A stretch of DNA of 8,454 bases from positions 1-8,454 of the forward strand of contig JBJOJS010000109.1 of assembly GCA_046046455.1 (NCBI GenBank), in the 5' to 3' direction. The notes below the pieces were generated by a model, which was not told the origin of the DNA, ran no database searches, and saw only the letters and a program-made list of their open reading frames with translations. Shown piece after piece: positions 1 through 8,454 of this stretch; the stretch's first letter is position 1, and every line of letters begins with the position of its first letter. This DNA comes from Mxb001 sp046046455 (GTDB lineage Bacteria > Actinomycetota > Actinomycetes > S36-B12). Position numbers and translations under genes: made by a program.

Positions 1-416
1 ATGTCGCCGACATCGAGGTGTGGCTGGGCTGGGCCGGGAAGTGGACACCCGCCGCGGCGTACGCCGGCACCGCGCTGGGCGCCGTGGCCGCGGTGCCCGG
101 TGCGGGCGATCGCGCGATGCGTGCCCTGCGTCAGCGACTCGGCCGGACTACCGGCGAGGGTCCCGATGCTGCGAGCCGGGCCGCGGCGCGGACCGTCGTG
201 CAGGCCGAGGCCTTCGACGCGGTCGGTCGCCACCTCACCACCGTGCGACTCGAAGGACCTTCGCCCTACGACCTCACCGCTGAGCTCCTCGCCTGGGGCG
301 CGGCCATGTCCGCCACGCAGACGATGTCGCCGGGCGCCCACGGGCCGGTCGATGCCTTCGGTCTCGAAGCGCTCGAGCGCGGCTGCGCCGACATGGGACT
401 CATCGCGGTCGAGTAA
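1..416 (+). CDS. Saccharopine dehydrogenase-like NAD(P)-binding oxidoreductase, C-terminal part (5' end outside window)
   Basis: The reading frame is open from the first base (first whole codon at base 3) to TAA at 414-416, giving 137 residues. It starts mid-protein with VADIEVWLGWAGKW, so the N-terminal Rossmann domain lies upstream of the window. The visible part has a small hydrophobic helix (AAAYAGTALGAVAAVPG), a stretch reading VVQAEAFDAVGRHLTTVRLEG, and the ending GPVDAFGLEALERGCADMGL. That ending is what I recognise from actinobacterial proteins annotated as saccharopine dehydrogenase NADP-binding domain or trans-acting enoyl-reductase-like. Members of this superfamily are mostly not lysine enzymes; the substrate cannot be told from the C-terminus. 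The next gene starts 20 bp downstream on the same strand, so co-transcription is likely. Family assignment rests on recalled similarity of the C-terminal segment only. Confidence 0.72.
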   Translation, partial: VADIEVWLGWAGKWTPAAAYAGTALGAVAAVPGAGDRAMRALRQRLGRTTGEGPDAASRAAARTVVQAEAFDAVGRHLTTVRLEGPSPYDLTAELLAWGAAMSATQTMSPGAHGPVDAFGLEALERGCADMGLIAVE

Positions 417-436
417 CGACCCGAGGACGTTGGGCC

Positions 437-1309
437 ATGGCCGACCAGGAGATGAGTGAGCGCGAATGGCGTGAACGCGATGCCGCGCATGCCCGCCGTG
501 TCACGCCGTGGATCGCCCCTCGCCTGGAACGACGCAGGCAAGGCCTGAGCCATCCCGTCGACGACTTCCTCTTCGACTACTACTCCTACCGGCCGGGTCA
601 ACTCGCACGCTGGCACCCCGGTGCGGGCGTACTCCTCACCGGCGATGTCAGCGGCTTCCGTGATCTGCGCGGCTACGTCGTCGACGATGACGGCGCGCGT
701 GTGGATCCCGTGTCGCTGCCCGTCGACCTCCTGAGGTCGACCCTCCGCCTGCTCGAGGCCACGGGATCGCGCCCTGCGTCCTTCGGATGCTTCGGCAGGC
801 ACGAGTGGGCCATGGTCTACCGGCAGTCCCCCGACGAGATCCGGCACTCGGCGTGGCCGCTGCGCCTGCCACCGGCCGACATCGCCCGCGTCGTGGAGTC
901 GAGTCCGCTGCGCTGCACGCACTTCGACGCCTTCCGCTTCTACACCGCGGAAGCGCGGCCGCTCAACCTCGTCCAGCCCACCCGCGCCACCCAGCCCGAA
1001 CTCGAGCAGCCGGGATGCCTGCACGCGACGATGGACCTCTACAAGTGGTGCTTCCGCTCCTATCCCGCGGTCAGCGCGGATCTCACCGCGGACTGCTTCG
1101 CGCTCGCGCGCGAGGTGCGGGTGGTGGACATGCGCGCCTCGCCGTACGACTTCCGCACGCTCGGCTACTCACCCATCGCGATCGAGACACCCCAGGGTCG
1201 AGCGGAGTACATCGAGCACCAGCGTGACTTCGCCGCTCGCGGCGCGCTCCTCCGCGAGTGCCTCGCCGCTTCGCTGCGCAGCGCACTCGGCGTCAGTGCA
1301 GTCGCATGA
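437..1309 (+). CDS. Conserved actinobacterial protein of the family often annotated '3-methyladenine DNA glycosylase' (function unproven)
   Basis: This is a 290-residue soluble protein with no signal peptide or membrane helix. The blocks I recognise from the family are HPVDDFLFDYYSYRPGQL with RWHPGAG (residues 39-64), FGRHEWAMVYR (119-129), HFDAFRFYTAEARPLN (162-177), EQPGCLHATMDLYKW (190-204), DMRASPYDF (231-239) and IETPQGRAEYIEHQRDF (249-265). They are rich in invariant-looking His, Asp, Trp, Tyr and Cys, which suggests an enzyme with a polar active site. Database entries often call such proteins 3-methyladenine DNA glycosylase, but I see no helix-hairpin-helix/GPD motif (AlkA, Tag) and no obvious AAG-type core, so the name should be treated with doubt. 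The ATG at 437 has GAGGA ten bases upstream. It lies 20 bp after the oxidoreductase gene and overlaps the next gene by 4 bp, pointing to an operon. Family membership is confident; biochemical function is unknown. Confidence 0.88.
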   Translation: MADQEMSEREWRERDAAHARRVTPWIAPRLERRRQGLSHPVDDFLFDYYSYRPGQLARWHPGAGVLLTGDVSGFRDLRGYVVDDDGARVDPVSLPVDLLRSTLRLLEATGSRPASFGCFGRHEWAMVYRQSPDEIRHSAWPLRLPPADIARVVESSPLRCTHFDAFRFYTAEARPLNLVQPTRATQPELEQPGCLHATMDLYKWCFRSYPAVSADLTADCFALAREVRVVDMRASPYDFRTLGYSPIAIETPQGRAEYIEHQRDFAARGALLRECLAASLRSALGVSAVA

Positions 1310-1707
1310 GCACACAGGCGGGAGCGGCCCTCCTGCGCCTTGCGGCATTTGGTGTCGCTGCGATCCTCGTCGGCGTGGTGCTCGCGGTATTCGCGACGGG
1401 GGCATCCACACCCGACGAGGGGGCGGGGATCGCGACGCTGCAGACGGCGGTCTTCTTCTTCGGTCCGATCGCCGCCATCGCGACGCTTGCCTTCATCGTC
1501 GTGCTCGCCCTGACCAGGCCCGTCTCCCTGGCCGTACGCCTCCGGACAGCCCGCGTGGTGGCGATCGTCTACGCCATCATCGCGGCAGGCCTCGCCATGG
1601 TGCTGGCGTCGACGTGGTGGGGCCTGCTGGGCGGCATCGCCTCGACCGTCGCCGCGGCCCTCGCCTGGTGGTTGCTCGGCAGGCCGGATGCCGCGTCGGC
1701 GGCCTAG
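1306..1707 (+). CDS. Small four-helix integral membrane protein, unknown function
   Basis: The predicted protein is 133 residues and strongly hydrophobic. Four probable membrane helices lie at about residues 8-30, 46-70, 82-101 and 105-124. A basic stretch (RPVSLAVRLRTAR, 71-83) between helices 2 and 3 is the most charged loop and is probably cytoplasmic. I chose the ATG at 1306 because it overlaps the upstream stop as ATGA (1306-1309), the classic arrangement for translational coupling, and because MSTQAG leads directly into the first helix. A GTG at 1258 in the same frame would add 16 Arg-rich residues and a long overlap and is less likely. The upstream bases show no clear Shine-Dalgarno site, which also fits coupling. 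No family was recognised. Its TAG stop shares bases with the stop of the convergent sulfotransferase gene. Confidence 0.75.
   Translation: MSTQAGAALLRLAAFGVAAILVGVVLAVFATGASTPDEGAGIATLQTAVFFFGPIAAIATLAFIVVLALTRPVSLAVRLRTARVVAIVYAIIAAGLAMVLASTWWGLLGGIASTVAAALAWWLLGRPDAASAA
1681..1705. terminator. GC-rich inverted repeat at the convergent gene ends (possible hairpin)
   Basis: AGGCCG (1681-1686) is an exact inverted match to CGGCCT (1700-1705). A small inner stem CCG-cgt-CGG (1691-1699) lies inside the loop. It covers the last codons and stops of the two converging genes. No T-run follows on either strand, so it is not a canonical intrinsic terminator. A bidirectional pausing or mRNA 3'-end hairpin is possible, but the arms lie in coding sequence and may be chance at this GC content. 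Confidence 0.25.
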
Positions 1708-2591
1708 GAGCGCGGGTAGGGCACGCCCGCAGCGTCGAACTCCGCGAGGATCTGGTCGTAGCGCGCGTCGATGCGCGCAGCTGTCGCGTCATCGTAGTCA
1801 CGACGCCACCGACCGATGTGGGCCTGCTGCGGCAGGACGTTGGCGTCGAACCACTGGGTGAGGCGTCGGTCCGGTCCCACTCCTATGCCCTCGAGCAGCG
1901 CGGCGAGGGTGGCCTCGCGGTCCGTGACCGTGAGCTCATGCAGGTCGACGCGCAGGAATCGCCCCTCAGGGCATGCCTGCTCAGCGCGGTGCGCATCGAT
2001 CATGCGCTCACGCCACTCCTCGAGTGCGGTGAAAACGTCGGTCGGACCGAAGGGCTTGGAGACGAACGATGCGGCGACATCGCGGCCGTCGCGCATCATG
2101 TGGACGACGACGCCGTCGGGGAAGAGCGCGAGGACGCGGTCAGCGGCGCGAGCATTGGCCGGGGTGGTGTCGACCCACCGGGACTTGCCCTCACCGCGCG
2201 CCTGGGCATCAGCCCACTTGCCCGAGGACACGATCGATTCGGCGAAGTGACGCGATGCCCGGGCGGGATCCTGGGCAAACCCCGCGACGTACTCCTCACA
2301 CAGGGTGCGCATCTGCTGCTCATCGAGTCGACGGAAGAGACCGGAGCGCGCACCCGAGGGCTTGATCCGCACGTACCAGTGCTCCCAGAGGGCGTCGACG
2401 ACCTGCTGGGGTGTGACCTGACCGGCATAGGCATCGGCGACGCCGCCTCGGGAGGCGATGAAGCGCAGCTCGCGAGGGTTGGTCGCGCGAAGGTCGTGAT
2501 GGCGACCGAGCAGGCGGCCAGCAATCGTGGTGCCACTGCGCCCGGTGCCACCGACGAAGACGGGCCTGTCGGGTGCGAGCCACTCGGTCAT
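1704..2591 (-). CDS. PAPS-dependent sulfotransferase family protein
   Basis: The 295-residue protein carries both cofactor sites of 3'-phosphoadenylyl-sulfate sulfotransferases. The N-terminal phosphosulfate loop is VFVGGTGRSGTT (residues 11-22), and the 3'-phosphate site is VVHMMRDGRDVAAS (162-175), with Arg167 and Ser175 at the usual eight-residue spacing. RWVDTTPAN (138-146) resembles the conserved W-x-(K/D)TP-N element of bacterial sulfotransferases. No signal peptide or membrane helix is seen, so it probably acts in the cytoplasm; the acceptor cannot be told. The frame stays open upstream into secA, but the ATG at 2591 puts the phosphate loop 13 residues from the N-terminus, the normal position, so I chose it. 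It begins 25 bp after the secA stop, with only a weak GACGGG-like ribosome site, and is probably read on the secA transcript. It meets the + strand membrane-protein gene tail to tail, with the two stops sharing CTAG. Confidence 0.88.
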   Translation of the reverse strand: MTEWLAPDRPVFVGGTGRSGTTIAGRLLGRHHDLRATNPRELRFIASRGGVADAYAGQVTPQQVVDALWEHWYVRIKPSGARSGLFRRLDEQQMRTLCEEYVAGFAQDPARASRHFAESIVSSGKWADAQARGEGKSRWVDTTPANARAADRVLALFPDGVVVHMMRDGRDVAASFVSKPFGPTDVFTALEEWRERMIDAHRAEQACPEGRFLRVDLHELTVTDREATLAALLEGIGVGPDRRLTQWFDANVLPQQAHIGRWRRDYDDATAARIDARYDQILAEFDAAGVPYPRS

Positions 2592-2616
2592 GGCCGGCCC
2601 GTCACGCGCGCTGCAC

Positions 2617-5397
<2,781 letters not shown>

Positions 5398-5430
5398 CGG
5401 GTCATCCTAGACGGGCCTGGTTCTCCTTTA
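5398..5430 (-). promoter_or_regulatory. secA start region: AGGA ribosome site that is also part of a TAGGAT -10-like box; upstream AAAGGAG
   Basis: On the minus strand the bases just before the secA GTG read TAGGAT-gacccg-GTG. AGGA (5405-5408) is a suitable Shine-Dalgarno core with a 7-base spacer. The same bases form TAGGAT (5404-5409), which matches the actinobacterial -10 pattern TANNNT; six bases then separate it from the start, the geometry of leaderless transcripts. No TTGAC-like -35 is visible. A stronger purine tract AAAGGAG (5423-5429) lies 25 bases before the GTG, too far to serve this start. The site is certain as sequence; its use as promoter is inference. Confidence 0.4.
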
Positions 5431-5443
5431 CCTGCCCGGCGGG

Positions 5444-6091
5444 CTATCCCTGCCCGACAGGCGCGGGCCTCCCGGCGAGCGAATCCGTGCCGTCGATGCG
5501 GACGAGCCCCCATCGTGCAGCGCGCACGACGGCCTCGGTGCGCGATCGCACGTGCAGCTTCTCGTAGAGGCGACGCACGTGGTTCTTCACCGTGTTATCG
5601 CTGATGACGAGGGCGTCCGCGATCTCACGATTGGTGCTGCCCGCACACAGCAGGGATAGCACCTGCGACTCACGGCGCGTGAGAGCGGGAGGTCGTGACC
5701 CGGCGCCATCAGCACGGGTCCCGGCGTTGACAACCGTGCGGCCCTCAGCCACGGCACGCGCCGCCTGGACGAGCGCCGACTCATCAACATCTCGGTCCAC
5801 TGCTCCGCGCGCGCCGGCCGACACGAGGGCGCCCAGGACGTCGGGCGTCGCCGCCCCTACGAGCACGAGGATCGGCACCCCGTCGAGGGAATCGCGCAGC
5901 GAGGCGACGTCGGCAGCGGAGGATGCGGGTGGGAGTTCCCAGACGACGACACTCGGTCGGGATGCGGAATCGCTCGCATCATCGAGCACGAGCCACCCGG
6001 CATCGGCGAGGATCGCGTGCAGGCCCCGACGCACGACCGGCGTCGTCGCGATGACGAGAGCGGTGAGCGCACTCAGCCTTGAGGGTGGCAC
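5444..6091 (-). CDS. LuxR/NarL-family transcriptional regulator with degenerate (pseudo-)receiver domain
   Basis: With the GTG at 6091 the protein is 215 residues. The C-terminal half is a clear LuxR-type helix-turn-helix (about 137-197), including LTRRESQVLSLLCAGSTNREIA and the recognition-helix region SDNTVKNHVRRLYEKLHV. The N-terminal half aligns with a NarL-type receiver (ALVIATTPVVRRGLHAIL, then PSVVVWELPP) but lacks the chemistry. The acidic pair after strand 1 is replaced by Ala-Thr, the phospho-acceptor Asp position is Glu52, the switch Thr/Ser is not evident, and the usual Lys is Arg or shifted. It should bind DNA but is probably not controlled by Asp phosphorylation. A GTG at 6151 would add 20 residues and overlap comF by 35 bp; I prefer 6091 because beta-1 then starts near residue 9. 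There is no strong ribosome site, so coupling to comF is likely. No sensor kinase gene is adjacent in the window. Confidence 0.85.
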   Translation of the reverse strand: MPPSRLSALTALVIATTPVVRRGLHAILADAGWLVLDDASDSASRPSVVVWELPPASSAADVASLRDSLDGVPILVLVGAATPDVLGALVSAGARGAVDRDVDESALVQAARAVAEGRTVVNAGTRADGAGSRPPALTRRESQVLSLLCAGSTNREIADALVISDNTVKNHVRRLYEKLHVRSRTEAVVRAARWGLVRIDGTDSLAGRPAPVGQG

Positions 6092-6116
6092 CGCACCAGT
6101 GTGGTGGACACGACCC

Positions 6117-6809
6117 TCACCGGACGCGGGAGGTCGCCGCGATAGCCGCACAACGTGCAGGCTCTACGCCCGCGGCGCGAAGGGCACGCACGGCCTCCGC
6201 AAGGGTGGCCCCCGTGGTGATGATGTCGTCGACGACGATCACCGGCAACGCGGGCGGCTCGACGCACCTCAATGCCCCAGCGAGGTTGGCCCTGCGGTCC
6301 ACCGCGGTCAGGCCGGCCTGGTCCCGCGGCTGGCGCGTGAGCTGCAGGCATCGCACCACGCTCAGTCCCGACGACGACGCATCTGCGACCGCGCGCCGTA
6401 CGACGCGCTCCCAGGCATCCTCACCGCGTCGACGCCGAGCCTCAGTCGACGACGGCACCGGCACTACCGTGCACGGCCCGAGCGCGGCACCGCTGCCCGA
6501 CACGGCGGCATCGAGCGCACGAGCGAGTGCATGCGCGAGGTGCTCCGCCACGTCGCGGCGACCGCGCTCCTTCCATGCCGTCATCACCGCTCGCGTGACC
6601 CCGGCGTAGTCGGCGACGACATGCGCGGGCACCCAAGCCTCAGGAGTCGGCACGGGTCGATGCAGCCGCGCCGGACCGCTCAACGACTCGCGGCACTCGA
6701 CGCACACGGCCACCCCCGGCTTCCGACACCCCGCGCAGACGGCGGGGGCGCCGAGGGCCACGACATCCGACAGCGCCGCGCCGATGCGGCGTACGAGGGG
6801 GGCCCGCAT
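6117..6809 (-). CDS. ComF family phosphoribosyltransferase-like protein
   Basis: The 230-residue protein has the ComF layout. An N-terminal four-cysteine zinc ribbon (CAGC and CVEC; Cys25, 28, 36, 39) precedes a type I phosphoribosyltransferase fold. The fold shows TVVPVPSS, the ComF signature LTRQPRDQAGLTAVDRRANLAGA, and the PRPP loop VIVVDDIITTGAT (about 190-202). In naturally competent bacteria ComF helps take up or process single-stranded DNA; in actinobacteria its role is not established. I chose the ATG at 6809 because AGGGG (6818-6822) sits 8 bases upstream. An ATG at 6842 adds 11 residues (MNVTPDPGVAP) but has GAGGG directly against it, too close for a ribosome site. The regulator gene begins 25 bp after its TGA. 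It diverges from ahcY. Confidence 0.88.
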   Translation of the reverse strand: MRAPLVRRIGAALSDVVALGAPAVCAGCRKPGVAVCVECRESLSGPARLHRPVPTPEAWVPAHVVADYAGVTRAVMTAWKERGRRDVAEHLAHALARALDAAVSGSGAALGPCTVVPVPSSTEARRRRGEDAWERVVRRAVADASSSGLSVVRCLQLTRQPRDQAGLTAVDRRANLAGALRCVEPPALPVIVVDDIITTGATLAEAVRALRAAGVEPARCAAIAATSRVR

Positions 6810-6842
6810 CGGTGCGACCCCTGGGTCTGGTGTGACGTTCAT

Positions 6843-7023
6843 CCCTCAGGGGCCCACGTCGCAGCGGCGGTGTCCAGGGCGATCGGGAAGCCTGTGGGTT
6901 CCCCACGGCGCCCGCGCCTGTGCGCGGGACTCGCATCCAGGAGTACGCTTACCTCACGCCCGCCGGACCAACGAAGCCTCGTGCCGTCCGCCGGCCCTTT
7001 CCAACCTTTCGAGGTGTTCTGCC
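6843..7023. promoter_or_regulatory. Divergent intergenic region comF / ahcY
   Basis: This 181-bp gap, the largest in the window, must hold the promoter of ahcY and probably that of the comF-secA cluster. On the + strand TACGCT (6944-6949) fits the loose actinobacterial -10 pattern TANNNT and would give a leader of roughly 65-70 bases for ahcY; no good -35 is visible upstream. GAGG (7011-7014), nine bases before the ahcY ATG, is the likely ribosome site. No TANNNT box stands just before either comF start. I looked for the conserved core of the SAH riboswitch (a GAGGAGCGCTGC-like strand) and did not find it. Confidence 0.45.
6894..6928. repeat. Two adjacent short hairpins upstream of ahcY
   Basis: Two perfect inverted repeats lie four bases apart. 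The first is GTGGG-ttc-CCCAC (6894-6906). The second is CCCGCGC-ctgt-GCGCGGG (6911-6928), a 7-bp all-GC stem with a four-base loop. They end about 15 bp before the candidate -10 box of ahcY, so on DNA they would overlap the -35 region. Possible roles are an operator for a dimeric regulator or a structured leader if transcription starts further upstream; neither is shown. No T-run follows, so they are not an obvious terminator. Confidence 0.4.
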
Positions 7024-8454
7024 ATGTCTGATTCCACAACCCCCGACTACAAGGTCGCTGATCTGTCACTCGCCGCCTTCGGCCGCGACGAGATCCGCCT
7101 CGCCGAGCACGAGATGCCCGGCCTCATGGCCATGCGCGAAGAGTTCGGTCCGCGCCAGCCGCTCAAGGGTGCGCGCATCACCGGCTCGCTCCACATGACC
7201 GTGCAGACCGCGGTCCTCATCGAGACCCTCGTCGCGCTCGGCGCCGACGTCCGCTGGGCATCGTGCAACATCTTCTCGACCCAGGACCATGCCGCAGCAG
7301 CGGTCGTCGTCGGACCTGACGGCACTGCCGACAATCCGCGCGGCGTGCCGGTCTACGCATGGAAGGGCGAGACCCTCGAGGAGTACTGGTGGTGCACCGA
7401 GAAGGTGCTCATGTGGCCCGATGGTGGCGGCCCCAACATGATCCTCGACGACGGTGGCGACGCCACGCTGCTCGTCCACAAGGGCACGGAGTTCGAGGCA
7501 GCGGGCGTCGTCCCGAGCACCGACCCCAATGACTCCGAGGAGTACGCCGTCATCCTCGAGGTGCTGCGTCGTTCGCTCGCGGAGGACCCGCAGCGCTGGA
7601 CGCGGATCGGCGAGGGCATCCGCGGTGTCACGGAGGAGACCACCACCGGTGTCCACCGCCTCTACGAGATGATGCGCGAAGGGCGCCTGCTCTTCCCGGC
7701 GATCAACGTCAACGACTCGGTCACCAAGTCGAAGTTCGACAACAAGTACGGCTGCCGCCACTCGCTGGTCGATGGCATCAACCGCGCCACCGACGTCCTC
7801 ATCGGCGGCAAGGTTGCAGTCGTCTTCGGCTACGGAGACGTGGGCAAGGGCAGCGCGGACTCACTGCGCGGCCAGGGTGCGCGCGTCATCGTGACCGAGA
7901 TCGATCCGATCTGCGCGCTTCAGGCAGCCATGGACGGCTACCAGGTGGCCACGATCGACGACGTGGTCGACAGCGCTGACATCTTCATCACCGCCACCGG
8001 TTGCAAGGACGTCATCACCGCCGAGCACATGGCGCGGATGAAGCACCAGGCGATCGTCGGCAACATCGGTCACTTCGACAATGAGATCGACATGGCCGGT
8101 CTGGCCCGCACCCCGGGCGTCGCGCGCCGCACGATCAAGCCGCAGGTCGACGAGTGGACCTTCCCCGATGGCCACTCGATCATCGTCCTGTCGGAGGGTC
8201 GCCTGCTCAACCTCGGCAACGCGACCGGCCACCCGTCGTTCGTGATGTCCAACTCCTTCACCAACCAGGTGCTGGCTCAGCTCGAACTCTTCACTCGCCC
8301 CGACGAGTACCCGCTGGGCGTCTACACGCTGCCCAAGCACCTCGACGAGAAGGTCGCGCGCCTTCACCTCGACGCGCTGGGCGTCCGCCTCACCGAGCTG
8401 TCCAAGGACCAGGCGGAGTACATGGGCGTCGATGTCGCCGGCCCCTACAAGCCC
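7024..8454 (+). CDS. ahcY: Adenosylhomocysteinase (S-adenosyl-L-homocysteine hydrolase), last few codons beyond window
   Basis: The enzyme (also sahH) reversibly splits S-adenosylhomocysteine to adenosine and homocysteine in the cytosol, relieving product inhibition of SAM-dependent methyltransferases. The 477 visible residues include the substrate segment LHMTVQTAVLIETL (56-69), SCNIFSTQDHAAAA (80-93), ILDDGGDAT (140-148), NVNDSVTKSKFDNKYGCRHS (228-247; Lys235, Asp239 and Asn240 match human Lys186, Asp190 and Asn191) and the NAD loop GYGDVGKG (269-276). The segment around 165-205 (NDSEEY to GEGIRGVTEETTTG) holds the extra insertion of the long bacterial form, as in mycobacteria. The sequence breaks off at AGPYKP, just before the usual C-terminal HYRY-like ending, so only about five codons and the stop are missing. 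ATG 7024 is preceded by GAGG at nine bases. It is divergent from comF. Confidence 0.98.
   Translation, partial: MSDSTTPDYKVADLSLAAFGRDEIRLAEHEMPGLMAMREEFGPRQPLKGARITGSLHMTVQTAVLIETLVALGADVRWASCNIFSTQDHAAAAVVVGPDGTADNPRGVPVYAWKGETLEEYWWCTEKVLMWPDGGGPNMILDDGGDATLLVHKGTEFEAAGVVPSTDPNDSEEYAVILEVLRRSLAEDPQRWTRIGEGIRGVTEETTTGVHRLYEMMREGRLLFPAINVNDSVTKSKFDNKYGCRHSLVDGINRATDVLIGGKVAVVFGYGDVGKGSADSLRGQGARVIVTEIDPICALQAAMDGYQVATIDDVVDSADIFITATGCKDVITAEHMARMKHQAIVGNIGHFDNEIDMAGLARTPGVARRTIKPQVDEWTFPDGHSIIVLSEGRLLNLGNATGHPSFVMSNSFTNQVLAQLELFTRPDEYPLGVYTLPKHLDEKVARLHLDALGVRLTELSKDQAEYMGVDVAGPYKP

Noticed and set aside
266..1024. A 252-codon minus-strand open frame opposite the first two + strand genes
   Set aside because: It overlaps genes with recognised conserved blocks and shows no motif of its own.
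5434..5446. Short GC inverted repeat (GCCCG-CC-GGGC type) between the regulator and secA as a terminator
   Set aside because: The stem is only 4-5 bp, it overlaps the regulator stop, and no T-run follows on the minus strand.
6073..6120. A 15-codon frame starting with a GTG that overlaps the comF stop (GTGA)
   Set aside because: The GTGA overlap looks like coupling, but the frame ends after 15 codons inside the regulator gene and has no ribosome site; chance is the simpler reading.
6843..7023. SAH riboswitch upstream of ahcY
   Set aside because: The conserved core strands of that riboswitch are not present; only simple GC hairpins are seen.
5592..7031. A 479-codon open frame on the + strand over the regulator and comF genes
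   Set aside because: It is antisense to two recognised genes, is Arg/Ser/Thr-rich with no motif, and runs across the divergent intergenic region.
7066..7761. Minus-strand open frames opposite ahcY (also 7861-8367)
   Set aside because: They are mirror frames of ahcY, which is certain; the translations are rich in Asp, Arg and Val with no domain.

Overview
The window is 8.45 kb of dense, high-GC DNA that looks like an actinobacterial chromosome (phylum Actinomycetota). The SecA has an actinobacterial type C-terminus (Ala-rich linker and Arg/Lys tail). The S-adenosylhomocysteine hydrolase is the long form with the internal insertion seen in actinobacteria. The first full gene belongs to a conserved family I know mainly from actinobacterial genomes. 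Some start codons are GTG. The genus cannot be told from the sequence. No IS element, phage gene, CRISPR array, tRNA or rRNA was seen.

Left block, + strand (1-1707): the 3' end of a saccharopine-dehydrogenase-like oxidoreductase, a 290-aa conserved protein that databases often label '3-methyladenine DNA glycosylase' without clear support, and a 133-aa four-helix membrane protein whose ATG overlaps the preceding stop (ATGA). These look like one transcription unit.

Central block, - strand (6809 down to 1704): a ComF-family phosphoribosyltransferase, a LuxR/NarL-type regulator with a degenerate receiver domain, the preprotein translocase ATPase SecA, and a PAPS-type sulfotransferase. All run in one direction with gaps of only 25-46 bp. 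The sulfotransferase meets the membrane-protein gene tail to tail: the two stop codons share the palindrome CTAG.

Right block (6810-8454): a divergent intergenic region with two compact hairpins, then ahcY/sahH on the + strand, cut by the window edge only a few codons before its expected end.

The core (ahcY, comF, secA) resembles the conserved actinobacterial neighbourhood known from Mycobacterium tuberculosis (sahH-tmk-mtrA-mtrB-lpqB-comF-like-hpf-secA1), but rearranged. ahcY is divergent from comF, nothing of mtrAB-lpqB lies between them, and a pseudo-receiver LuxR protein sits where hpf would be. No wholly new multi-gene system is evident. The most noteworthy items are the phospho-site-less regulator next to secA, the apparent inversion, and the possibly leaderless secA start.
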